Shown in pieces: positions 8,357 to 14,614 of a DNA stretch of 21,306 nt (within the stretch, counting starts at the first letter, position 1; the number at the start of each line of letters is the position of its first letter). A program made the translations under genes and the position numbers. Under the pieces are notes generated by a model that saw only the letters and a list, made by a program, of their open reading frames with translations, did no database searches and was not told the origin of the DNA. Source of the stretch: CAYLLT01 sp964591605 (GTDB lineage Bacteria; Planctomycetota; Phycisphaerae; UBA1845; PWPN01); assembly GCA_964591605.1 (NCBI GenBank), contig CAZQEN010000098.1:1-21306 (forward strand), in the 5' to 3' direction.

Positions 8357-9517
8357 ATGCCTTTTCAGCCTCCATTCCTGTTGTCAGGCACCTCCGCGGC
8401 GGCCGAGAGCTGCAAGCGGCTGATTGCCGGTTCGACCGAAGGCGGCGTCCTGGACACGGGGCCGCAGCCCGACGCCGAGCTCCACGTGATCTACCGGACG
8501 CAATTCCGCTTTCACCGCTTCTGGCGGGCCCGGGCCAAGACCCCGTGCTGGAGCGACGGGTACGAGAAGAGCAAGCTCGCGAAAGCCGTGGAGGCGGGGA
8601 CCAGTGATTACATTCCGCCCGACGATCGCCTGGTTCAGGTCGAATGGGACGATCGCATCAACATCCGCGTCGGGGGGAAATCACTGGCCATGATCCTGGG
8701 CGGCTCGAAGCACAAGGGACGCAAGGTCTGGTTCCCCGTCTCGAAGAACCTGCCCAAATCCCTGCACATCGCCGAGCCTGACTGGAAGTGGCAGGAGCCC
8801 CGGGTTGAGCCAGGAAGCCCCTCCGCACAGTGGGGGATCCGGGGCGACGCGACCCTGCGGCTCAAGCCGTTCTGTCCCGACGGCGAGGTGCGGACGTACA
8901 AGATGGTCACCGTCTGGCAGCGCTGGGAATACGGCTCGATGAAGGGCAAGAAGAAGTACAGCATCGACATGTGCACGCTGCCGCCGGGGACGTACGCGGG
9001 CTACGTCCAGGCCATGCCCAAGCACTGGAAGGATGCGGACAAACTCAAGGAGTACCCGGCCATCCAGGTGGCGTGGGAATGGACGCCGGTTCCCGAGGGC
9101 ACGCCCCCTCCGCCGCCGCCCCCTCCGCCCAAGCGCGGGTCGCGCAAGCCCAAAAAGCCCCCCAATCCCAACTGGACGCAGGGGGCGCTGGGCTGGAAAC
9201 TCAAGAATCCGCACTCCACCAAGCGGACGACGGGCATCTATGTGCACCCGGGGAGCTGGCCTTCATGGTTCCTGGGCTGCATGTCCCCCGGGGCGGCGGA
9301 CAAGCAGAGGGAGTGGGGATTCCGGTCTCGCGGCGATACCGAGGCGGCCATGTGGGAGATCCTCGACCTGGTGGGGGTGTCCAGGGAGGATTACATCGCC
9401 AACTACACCCCGCCCTCAAAGTCGCGCCTCAAGTGGTTCATCATCCGCGTGGAGGCCGCCAATGAGGACGTGATTTCAGGCGACGGATGGAGCAAGCAGA
9501 GAATCTGGCTGGACTGA
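8357..9517 (+). CDS. Candidate cell-wall-acting cargo protein with H-x-G...G-C motif
   Basis: This 386-residue protein is encoded 20 bp after the PAAR gene. Its N-terminal 200 residues are not recognised. Near residue 210 it has TLPPGTYAGYV, then nine consecutive prolines and a basic PKKPP linker. The C-terminal part contains GIYVHPGSWPSWFLGCMSPG with H297 and C308. That order (His-x-Gly then Gly-Cys), preceded by a PxGTY element, resembles DUF5675-type proteins and more distantly the HxxG...S-x-G-C active site of YkuD L,D-transpeptidases. The resemblance is by eye and may be wrong. No signal peptide is present, so T6SS delivery with the adjacent PAAR protein is the natural reading. An AGGA at 8342-8345 precedes the ATG by 11 bases. 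The polyproline tract would be expected to need EF-P for translation. Confidence 0.8.
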   Translation: MPFQPPFLLSGTSAAAESCKRLIAGSTEGGVLDTGPQPDAELHVIYRTQFRFHRFWRARAKTPCWSDGYEKSKLAKAVEAGTSDYIPPDDRLVQVEWDDRINIRVGGKSLAMILGGSKHKGRKVWFPVSKNLPKSLHIAEPDWKWQEPRVEPGSPSAQWGIRGDATLRLKPFCPDGEVRTYKMVTVWQRWEYGSMKGKKKYSIDMCTLPPGTYAGYVQAMPKHWKDADKLKEYPAIQVAWEWTPVPEGTPPPPPPPPPKRGSRKPKKPPNPNWTQGALGWKLKNPHSTKRTTGIYVHPGSWPSWFLGCMSPGAADKQREWGFRSRGDTEAAMWEILDLVGVSREDYIANYTPPSKSRLKWFIIRVEAANEDVISGDGWSKQRIWLD

Positions 9518-9542
9518 AACCGCCAGCCGGCGGCGTTTTTTT
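9517..9542 (+). terminator. Rho-independent terminator after the H-x-G...G-C gene
   Basis: CCGCC (9520-9524), loop AGCC and GGCGG (9529-9533) form a 5-bp GC stem, followed by CG and seven T residues (9536-9542). It begins at the stop codon of the preceding gene. It would end or attenuate transcription of the spike/cargo genes before the small protein and sheath genes. Confidence 0.7.
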
Positions 9543-9576
9543 GTACGATAGCCTGTTGAATACGAAGGAGGTTCAC

Positions 9577-9867
9577 ATGGATTCGATCGTGGAGGCAAAA
9601 GTTCAGGAGTATCTGCGGGCAACGTGGCACCTTCAGCCGCACGAGCGGCGGGCGATCATCGACGAGATCGACGCCCGGGCCCATGCCGCCGGTTACGAAC
9701 CCGATGAGCGCTTCGCGCACGCGGGTCTGGGCGCAGGACCCGAGGGGCGGGCGGCCTCGCGGCTCGTCGGTCGGGCCCTCGGCGTTCACGGCGACGAGAG
9801 CTCCGACTATTCGCTCAAGAAGGAAGTCGACCAGTGGCTGCGCGTCACTCCCAAGACGCGGGTTTGA
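9577..9867 (+). CDS. Small charged protein of unknown function (96 aa)
   Basis: The ATG at 9577 is chosen because a full AAGGAGG (9565-9571) lies five bases upstream. A longer in-frame reading from 9487 would overlap the previous gene and the terminator. The protein is soluble and strongly charged, with a helical first half (AKVQEYLRATWHLQPHERRAIIDEIDARAHAAG) broken here only for description, a Gly/Ala-rich middle and a helical end (YSLKKEVDQWLRV). No family is recognised. It sits between the terminator at 9517-9542 and the fused sheath gene. Position suggests a T6SS accessory role such as sheath or tip assembly, but nothing in the sequence proves this. Confidence 0.75.
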   Translation: MDSIVEAKVQEYLRATWHLQPHERRAIIDEIDARAHAAGYEPDERFAHAGLGAGPEGRAASRLVGRALGVHGDESSDYSLKKEVDQWLRVTPKTRV

Positions 9868-9898
9868 CCTGCGGTCCGACGGCGATACCGTAAGGATG

Positions 9899-9946
9899 AC
9901 CGTGCGCGGCGGAGGGGGCGGATGCCGCCCTCCGTTCCGCGCCGGT
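9899..9946 (+). repeat. Long imperfect hairpin upstream of the sheath gene
   Basis: An inverted repeat gives a stem of about 20 base pairs with a 3-nt loop (ATG, 9922-9924). Pairs run 9916-9921 with 9925-9930, 9910-9913 with 9931-9934, 9904-9909 with 9937-9942, and 9899-9902 with 9943-9946, separated by bulges of one or two bases. No T-run follows, so it is not a standard intrinsic terminator. It lies 32 bp after the small gene and 104 bp before the sheath start codon. It could be an mRNA stabiliser or processing site. The rest of the 9868-10050 spacer shows nothing else I can support. Confidence 0.6.
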
Positions 9947-10050
9947 GATCGCTGGTATCCAATGGCAGAGGCGGGTGACCCCTGCCCGGCGGGTGGCCTG
10001 CGGGCGGGAGAGCCGCTCCGGCTCAGTCGCACAACTCAGGAGATCATGGC

Positions 10051-11841
10051 ATGACCGATGAACCGCTCCCGCCTGACGTGAACGTGGATCCCCCCCCGTC
10101 GGGAAGCCTGAAAGTGACCACGGAGTGGCCGTATCGGCTTCTCCTGATCAGCGACTTTACCGGTGCGGAGGGTGGAACCATCTCCGGCGGCCTGGCCGAC
10201 GAGATGACGTCGGTCAACGCCGGCTCGTTCGACGAGCTGCTGGCCCAGAGCCGCCCGACCATCCAGTTCAAGACCACCGACCCGACCCGGCCGGGCAACG
10301 TCATGGTCGGCCTCGAGCTCGCGTTCAGCTCGATGCGCGACTTTGACCCGGTCCGACTCGCCGCCCAGATTCCCGCGAGCGCGGCCCTGCTCAAGTTCCG
10401 CGAGCGCCTGCTGGCCCGGTTGAAGGGATCGCTGTCCGCCGACCAGTTGCGTGAGGCCGCTCAGTCGGCGTCTGCCGCCGATGCGGGGCTGGCCTGGGTC
10501 GTCGAATCGCTGGCCGGCATGGAGCAGGGGCCTGCGCCCCAGGCGGTCGACAGTGTCCTGTCGCAGCTCGATCTGGGCGACGGCGCGCCTCCCCCTTCGG
10601 CCACAAACGCCGCCATCGCGGCCGCCGCGGGCCAGGGTGCCGCCGTTGCGCCCGAGGAAGCCGCCGCCCTGCGCAAGACACTGGCCGAGCTCGACCGCCG
10701 CGTCAGCCTGTGGCTGAACCGGGTGCTCCACTCACCGCCGCTGCAGGCCCTCGAGGCGGCCTGGCGGGGGCTGCAGTTCCTCGTCACCCACATGGAGTTC
10801 CGCAAGGGCCTGCGGCTCTCGGTCCTGCACGCTCGCCGCGCGGAGCTGACGGAGCGCTTCACGAAGCTGCTGATCGACCCGGTCTTCGACGAGGGGGTCG
10901 ATGCGCCCGATCTGATCCTGGTGGATCACGCGTTCGGCAACACGGCCAATGATACGGCCGCGCTCGACGAGCTCGCTCAGAATGCCGCGAGCCTGCCTGC
11001 CGTGCTGGTGACCGGGCTTTCGCCCGGCTTCCTGGGCGTCAAGCAGATGCGCCAGATCACCACCCTGCCTCCGATCATTTCGCTGATCGACCAGTGGCAG
11101 TTTGCGAAGTGGAAGTCGCTGCGTGACAAGCCGTATGGCCGCGCCCTGGGCGTGGTGCTCGGCCGCGGTCTGCTGCGCTTGCCCTCCGACGGCGAGAGCG
11201 GCACCGAGCTCGACTACGCATTCAAGGAGGATTGCCAGACCGAAGCAGACCTGGTCTGGAGCACCGGGGCGATCGGCTTGGGCTGCACCGTCGCCCAGAG
11301 CTTCGCCGAAACCGCCTGGCCGGTGGCGATGGCCGGGCACCTGCACGGGCAGGTCGAGGGCTTCAAAACGACCACCGGCGGGCCCAAGGGTGACAAGCGG
11401 TTCGGCCCCACCGACGTGGAACTGCCCCAGAACCGGATCGACGAGCTGGGCGTCGCGGGCGTCAACGTTCTCATGAACGTGCGGGACGGGGCGCTGGCCG
11501 TGCTGGCCAACGGCCTGACGGCGGGCCGGGCCACCGCCCCCACCCAGGGCGGGTTACTGGAAGTCAGCCTGCCTTATCAGCTTTTCGCGGCGCGGATTTC
11601 CGCCCTGCTGCTGGCCCTCAAGCCGCACGTCGAGCAGATGGAGTCGGGCGCTCTGGCCGCCGCTGTCACCACGCACCTGCGCGACTGGCTGGGCCTCAAG
11701 GGCGAAGTGCCGGCGGATCAGCTCAGTGTGCAGGTCCGCCCGACCGACGACGGCGGCCGCCAGGTCGCGGTCAACCTCGCGCCGCCCGAGCACCTGCTGC
11801 CCGGCGGCATCCCTCTGGTGCTGGGCCTGCGCGTTTCCTGA
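10051..11841 (+). CDS. tssBC: Fused T6SS contractile sheath protein TssB-TssC
   Basis: This 596-residue protein joins both sheath subunits. Residues about 20-150 look like TssB/VipA/IglA: a strand YRLLLISDFTG, then SFDELLAQSRPTIQF and FSSMRDFDPVRLAAQIP. A linker rich in Ala, Pro and Gln (about 155-205) follows. From about residue 210 the protein reads as TssC/VipB, with RVLHSPPLQALEAAWRGLQF, DLILVDHAF, WKSLRDKPYGRALGVVLGR, LPQNRIDELGVAGVNVLMN, SLPYQLFAARISALLLALKP and a final beta segment. Canonical TssB is about 160-170 and TssC about 490 residues, so the fusion is compact, with TssC shortened. AGGAG at 10038-10042 supports the ATG at 10051; the closer ATG at 10046 runs into TGA after two codons. 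The sheath drives tube ejection, and ClpV encoded at the left edge would recycle it. Confidence 0.9.
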   Translation: MTDEPLPPDVNVDPPPSGSLKVTTEWPYRLLLISDFTGAEGGTISGGLADEMTSVNAGSFDELLAQSRPTIQFKTTDPTRPGNVMVGLELAFSSMRDFDPVRLAAQIPASAALLKFRERLLARLKGSLSADQLREAAQSASAADAGLAWVVESLAGMEQGPAPQAVDSVLSQLDLGDGAPPPSATNAAIAAAAGQGAAVAPEEAAALRKTLAELDRRVSLWLNRVLHSPPLQALEAAWRGLQFLVTHMEFRKGLRLSVLHARRAELTERFTKLLIDPVFDEGVDAPDLILVDHAFGNTANDTAALDELAQNAASLPAVLVTGLSPGFLGVKQMRQITTLPPIISLIDQWQFAKWKSLRDKPYGRALGVVLGRGLLRLPSDGESGTELDYAFKEDCQTEADLVWSTGAIGLGCTVAQSFAETAWPVAMAGHLHGQVEGFKTTTGGPKGDKRFGPTDVELPQNRIDELGVAGVNVLMNVRDGALAVLANGLTAGRATAPTQGGLLEVSLPYQLFAARISALLLALKPHVEQMESGALAAAVTTHLRDWLGLKGEVPADQLSVQVRPTDDGGRQVAVNLAPPEHLLPGGIPLVLGLRVS

Positions 11842-11934
11842 GGCGCCGGACGGTGACCCCTCCGATCTGGACCCAAGAGGGCACCGCCCCGCCGGTGACG
11901 CTCCTCCCGACGCTACCGTGACCCGGCTGATCAG

Positions 11935-11957
11935 AACCCGGAGCGTCAGCGACGGGT
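11935..11957 (+). repeat. Hairpin repeat, copy 1
   Basis: The element reads AACCCGGAGCGTCAGCGACG followed by GGT. It folds as ACCCG paired with CGGGT, a tandem G-A/A-G internal mismatch, a G-C and C-G pair, and a GTCA loop. It is preceded by TCAG, as in copies 2 and 4. It lies in sense orientation about 94 bp after the fused sheath stop codon. Confidence 0.75.
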
Positions 11958-12018
11958 CTGACTCACGGCCGGGCAGGTCTTCCGGTGCTGGGTAAAGTTC
12001 ACCCGCATGGCGAGCAAG

Positions 12019-12041
12019 GCCCCTCACTGACGTTCGGGGTT
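12019..12041 (-). repeat. Hairpin repeat, copy 2
   Basis: On the minus strand it reads AACCCCGAACGTCAGTGAGG followed by GGC. Compared with copy 1, the stem pair G-C has become C-G and the inner pair G-C has become A-T, so both changes keep pairing. It lies in sense orientation about 30 bp past the stop of the minus-strand gene, mirroring copy 1 behind the plus-strand gene. Confidence 0.75.
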
Positions 12042-12069
12042 CTGACGGCTGGGCAGCGCACGTTGATTC

Positions 12070-13167
12070 CTACTCGGGTGCGCTCTCGCTGATGGCGCGC
12101 GACGGGCGGGTGGGGGCCGAGTCGCCGTCGCGCCGGGCTCCGTCGCGGGGCGCCGCCGGCTCTTCGATCCGCAGCGGCGGGGCCTCGATGAGGATCGGCA
12201 GCGCCGTTTCGAGGTGATAGACCGGATTCGTCTTGCCTTCTGGAAAGAGGGATTTCTGCAGGGGATCCAGCGTCCTGGCCAGAGGCTCGGCGGCCTCGGG
12301 CGACGCGGCGAGCCTGGCGAGCCAGTCCCTGGTCACCCGGGCCTGGACGATGCCCACCAGGCGGCGCCGGGCCTGCACCGCCTCCTGGTCCTGCTGCGGG
12401 AACCAGTCGTCGCAGATCGCCCCCATCCGCATGGCCAGCGCGATGGCCGCCGCCGGCTCACCCGTCTCGGCCAGCACGCGGCATCGCAGCACCCTCGACA
12501 TGAAGTCGTAGGGGAGCCGATCCGGCCTGGCGAGTGCCTCCGGCAGGATGCTCAGCGTCCGTTCGGTCCGTCGGGCCAGGGCAAAGGCCTGGGCCTGCCA
12601 CATCATGGCCGCCGCCGCGATGGGCTGCTTCTCCGATTCGCGGGCGCTGCCCAGTCCGACGGCCGCACTTTCGCAGCCATCGCGATACGTGGGCGAATCG
12701 TCCTGGTCCGCACACGAGAACATCACCTTGGCAAACGCCTCCAGAACCGACGCCGCCGAGCGGAGTTCGCGCCAGCGCTCCTTGGGCTCCGCCTCGTCGG
12801 GACCCAGGAGCTTGCGGGCCCGGGCCAGATGCTCCTGGGCGTCGCGCGCGCTCTCGTGAATGCGCTCCAGGTCGTCGCGCTGCGGAAGCCCCACGAGCCA
12901 GCGGGTGGCGGGCGAAGCGGTCGGGACGGCCAGCAGCCAGTTCGCCATCGCCAGCTCGACGCTCGCCTGCTCGAGCGGCGTCCGGGCGGCGGCGAGGACC
13001 TCGCCCATGCGTTCGAGACGGTCGCGCCCGCGCACCACACCGGCCGGGTCGGCGAGCAGGGCGGGCAGATCCAGGGCAGGCGGCTGCCCGGCCCCCGATT
13101 TCGCCTCGGTCGGAGCGCCTTCGGCCGTAGCCGCCCCCAGTACCAGAAACAACGCGACGATTCGCAA
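12070..13167 (-). CDS. Exported helical-repeat protein of unknown function
   Basis: This 365-residue protein starts at a TTG (13165-13167) with GAGGTGG (minus strand, 13172-13178) four bases upstream. The N-terminus MRIVALFLVLGAATAEGA looks like a short Sec signal peptide, so the mature protein should be periplasmic. The rest is almost entirely helical and Ala/Arg/Glu-rich, with pair-of-helix periodicity like a TPR-type solenoid, though no canonical TPR unit is clear. The last 40 residues are Pro/Arg/Asp-rich and probably disordered. It is transcribed away from the vWA/ExbB/ExbD operon across the 13168-13558 stretch and resembles the exported helical proteins of that operon in style. It may therefore serve the same envelope machine, but the assembly gap lies between them. 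The long opposite-strand reading frame over this region was rejected as a shadow. Confidence 0.8.
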   Translation of the reverse strand: MRIVALFLVLGAATAEGAPTEAKSGAGQPPALDLPALLADPAGVVRGRDRLERMGEVLAAARTPLEQASVELAMANWLLAVPTASPATRWLVGLPQRDDLERIHESARDAQEHLARARKLLGPDEAEPKERWRELRSAASVLEAFAKVMFSCADQDDSPTYRDGCESAAVGLGSARESEKQPIAAAAMMWQAQAFALARRTERTLSILPEALARPDRLPYDFMSRVLRCRVLAETGEPAAAIALAMRMGAICDDWFPQQDQEAVQARRRLVGIVQARVTRDWLARLAASPEAAEPLARTLDPLQKSLFPEGKTNPVYHLETALPILIEAPPLRIEEPAAPRDGARRDGDSAPTRPSRAISESAPE

Positions 13168-13372
13168 AGCACCACCTCGCGAGATTCACTCAGCCTTGGC
13201 CATGGGGCGGATGCCCCACGCCGCGCGCCGTAGACTATCACAATGCTGCACAGGAGCATAGGCACCGCGAGCGGCGGGCGGCCGTCGGGGTCCGTGACAT
13301 GATCGGCGGGGCAGGATAAAACAACAAACAGAACCCCGCGCGGGTGCGCCGGGGCAGGGGTGGGTACGGTCG

Positions 13373-13382
13373 NNNNNNNNNN
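13373..13382. other. Assembly gap (10 N)
   Basis: Ten consecutive undetermined bases mark a scaffold join or masked stretch. The true length may differ from ten. The gap falls at the point where the 5' arm of hairpin repeat copy 3 should be. The neighbour relation between the genes on its two sides depends on this join being right. Confidence 0.98.
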
Positions 13383-13396
13383 CGTGAGCGACGGGC
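13383..13396 (+). repeat. Hairpin repeat, copy 3 (3' half, 5' half lost in the gap)
   Basis: The bases after the gap, CGTGAGCGACGGGC, match positions 10-23 of copies 1 and 2, and the following CTTG matches copy 2 again. The loop here is GTGA, a GNRA tetraloop. The missing 5' arm would occupy about nine bases inside the 10-N gap. Confidence 0.65.
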
Positions 13397-13423
13397 CTTG
13401 TGTGCATCCGTTCGAGGATCAGG

Positions 13424-13446
13424 CCTACTCGGTGACGCTCGGGGTT
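13424..13446 (-). repeat. Hairpin repeat, copy 4 (degenerate stem)
   Basis: On the minus strand it reads AACCCCGAGCGTCACCGAGT followed by AGG, preceded by TCAG as in copies 1 and 2. Several 3'-arm positions no longer pair, so this copy has probably decayed. It is inverted relative to copy 3, giving the same head-to-head arrangement as copies 1 and 2. Confidence 0.65.
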
Positions 13447-13494
13447 CTGATCAAGGCCCCGCCGGAAGTGTCACGGACCCCGGCCGTCGGCAGA

Positions 13495-13523
13495 TTGACG
13501 CGACCCCGGCCCGTCCATAAACT
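13495..13523 (+). promoter_or_regulatory. Candidate sigma70-type promoter for the vWA/ExbB/ExbD operon
   Basis: TTGACG (13495-13500) and TAAACT (13518-13523) are separated by 17 bp. The -35 box matches five of six consensus bases and the -10 box four of six. Transcription would start near 13530, leaving a leader of about 30 nt before the ATG at 13559. Housekeeping promoter consensus in this lineage is assumed, not known. Confidence 0.4.
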
Positions 13524-13558
13524 CCGCGTCATCCTCAAGTGACCTGCCGTGCACGGGG

Positions 13559-14593
13559 ATGGAGCCGTCAGGCGTGGCACAGGGCGTCTCGTCAGTTGAA
13601 ACTCCCGTTTCACTTGTCTACCCGCGCCGGGGCCGGCGGCACGCAGGGTCCGCCTCCATCGCCTGGCTGATTTCACTGCTTCTGCATGGCGCGCTCTTCG
13701 CGGGCCTCTGGCAGATGGTGTATTCGGAGACGCTGCCCCCGCGGCGGATCATCATTCCCGAGGCCCGGCTCGCGCCGTCCGAGGCCACGGCCGGTGAGCT
13801 GACACCTTCGAACTCCCCGCTCCGCTCGCCCGAGCCGGCCGGCACGCCGCCGCTGAAGCTGGATGCGCCGATGGATCTGCCGGCATCCGAATGGCCGACG
13901 CCGCCCCCGTTGCCCGACGCGCTGCCCGTCATTGCCGCGCCGGCCGGCGAGCCGGCCGGCCTGAGCTCATCGTTTGTTTCCGCGGTGGTGTCGCCGGCTC
14001 CCGCTGCGGGCGCCGGCTCGGGCAGTGCTCGTTCGGGAACAGGGGGGGGCGGCCCGGCCGCCCTGGCCGGCGTCGGGCCCGTCACCGGCTTCTTCGGACA
14101 GGGTGGTAACGCCTACAAGGTCGTGTACGTCGTCGATGCCTCCGCCTCTCTGAGCTACTACATGAATGATGTGGTCGAACAGATGCGCAAATCCATCCGC
14201 GATCTGGTGCCCACCCAGTCGTTTCACATCATCGTCACGTATAACCGGGAGGTGCGGGAGTTCTCGCCGCGGCGTCTCGTGCCGGCCAATGCGCAGTATA
14301 AACGGGAAGCGAGCACGTTCCTGGGCACCATCACCAGTGGAGGCAAGGCCGACCCGATCGAAGCCATGCGGCGGGCGTTCGCCGTCCGGCCCGAGCTCAT
14401 CTATTTCCTCAGCGATGGAGACTATCGCGACATCCAGGAGGAACTCGAGCGGACGCTGGTGCAGTTGAACGCGGACGGCGGTGTGGCCATCACCACGATC
14501 GGTTTTGACCCCTCCCCCGCCCCGACGGAGCTGCTCAAGCGCATCGCGCAGCGGCATCACGGCCACTTTCGACTGGTGCAGTTCACGAACTGA
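13559..14593 (+). CDS. TonB-like membrane anchor fused to a vWA domain
   Basis: This 344-residue protein has a short basic cytoplasmic start, one membrane segment (residues 34-55), a long Pro/Ala/Ser/Gly periplasmic linker (about 58-180) and a vWA domain (about 185-344). The membrane segment LISLLLHGALFAGLWQM resembles that of E. coli TonB. It keeps the Ser-x3-His spacing (S39, H43) and the Leu seven residues later (L50), the residues TonB uses with ExbB/ExbD. The vWA domain has a MIDAS D193-x-S195-x-S197, T259/S260 in TSGG, and S285-D286-G-D288. It heads an operon that also encodes an ExbB and two ExbD proteins. I infer a TonB analogue whose effector end is vWA. The ATG at 13559 has little SD; GTG at 13574, with GGAG nine bases upstream, is an alternative start. 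Confidence 0.88.
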   Translation: MEPSGVAQGVSSVETPVSLVYPRRGRRHAGSASIAWLISLLLHGALFAGLWQMVYSETLPPRRIIIPEARLAPSEATAGELTPSNSPLRSPEPAGTPPLKLDAPMDLPASEWPTPPPLPDALPVIAAPAGEPAGLSSSFVSAVVSPAPAAGAGSGSARSGTGGGGPAALAGVGPVTGFFGQGGNAYKVVYVVDASASLSYYMNDVVEQMRKSIRDLVPTQSFHIIVTYNREVREFSPRRLVPANAQYKREASTFLGTITSGGKADPIEAMRRAFAVRPELIYFLSDGDYRDIQEELERTLVQLNADGGVAITTIGFDPSPAPTELLKRIAQRHHGHFRLVQFTN

Positions 14594-14614
14594 GGGAAGG
14601 CAGAGGAGATTGCC

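Larger units (their letters stand above)
11842..12069. other. Convergent intergenic stretch carrying hairpin repeats
   Basis: No coding sequence is supported here. The stretch lies between the stop of the fused sheath gene (+) and the stop of the exported helical protein (-). It contains two clear copies of the hairpin element described separately (11935-11957 + and 12019-12041 -) and a degenerate possible copy near 11888-11909 on the minus strand. There is no hairpin with a T-run, so no classical terminator for either gene is visible. Confidence 0.7.
13168..13558. other. Divergent intergenic stretch with assembly gap, hairpin repeats and promoter
   Basis: No coding sequence is supported in these 391 bp. 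They hold a small hairpin (TGGGGC, loop GGAT, GCCCCA at 13203-13218) in the leader of the minus-strand gene. They also hold the assembly gap (13373-13382), two copies of the hairpin repeat (13383-13396 partial, + ; 13424-13446, -) and a candidate promoter (13495-13523) for the plus-strand operon. No convincing promoter for the minus-strand gene was found. Confidence 0.7.

Noticed and set aside
9536..9560. Promoter for the 96-residue gene with -10 like TACGAT at 9544-9549
   Set aside because: No -35 box at a suitable distance; the upstream bases are the terminator stem.
11888..11909. Fifth copy of the hairpin repeat on the minus strand
   Set aside because: Only the central GGAGCGTCACCG portion matches and the outer 5' arm is lost; too weak to list as a copy.
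12214..13233. 339-residue plus-strand open frame over the minus-strand exported protein
   Set aside because: Its translation is Arg/Gly/His-rich low-information sequence. The minus-strand frame has a signal peptide, an SD before its TTG and regular helical periodicity.
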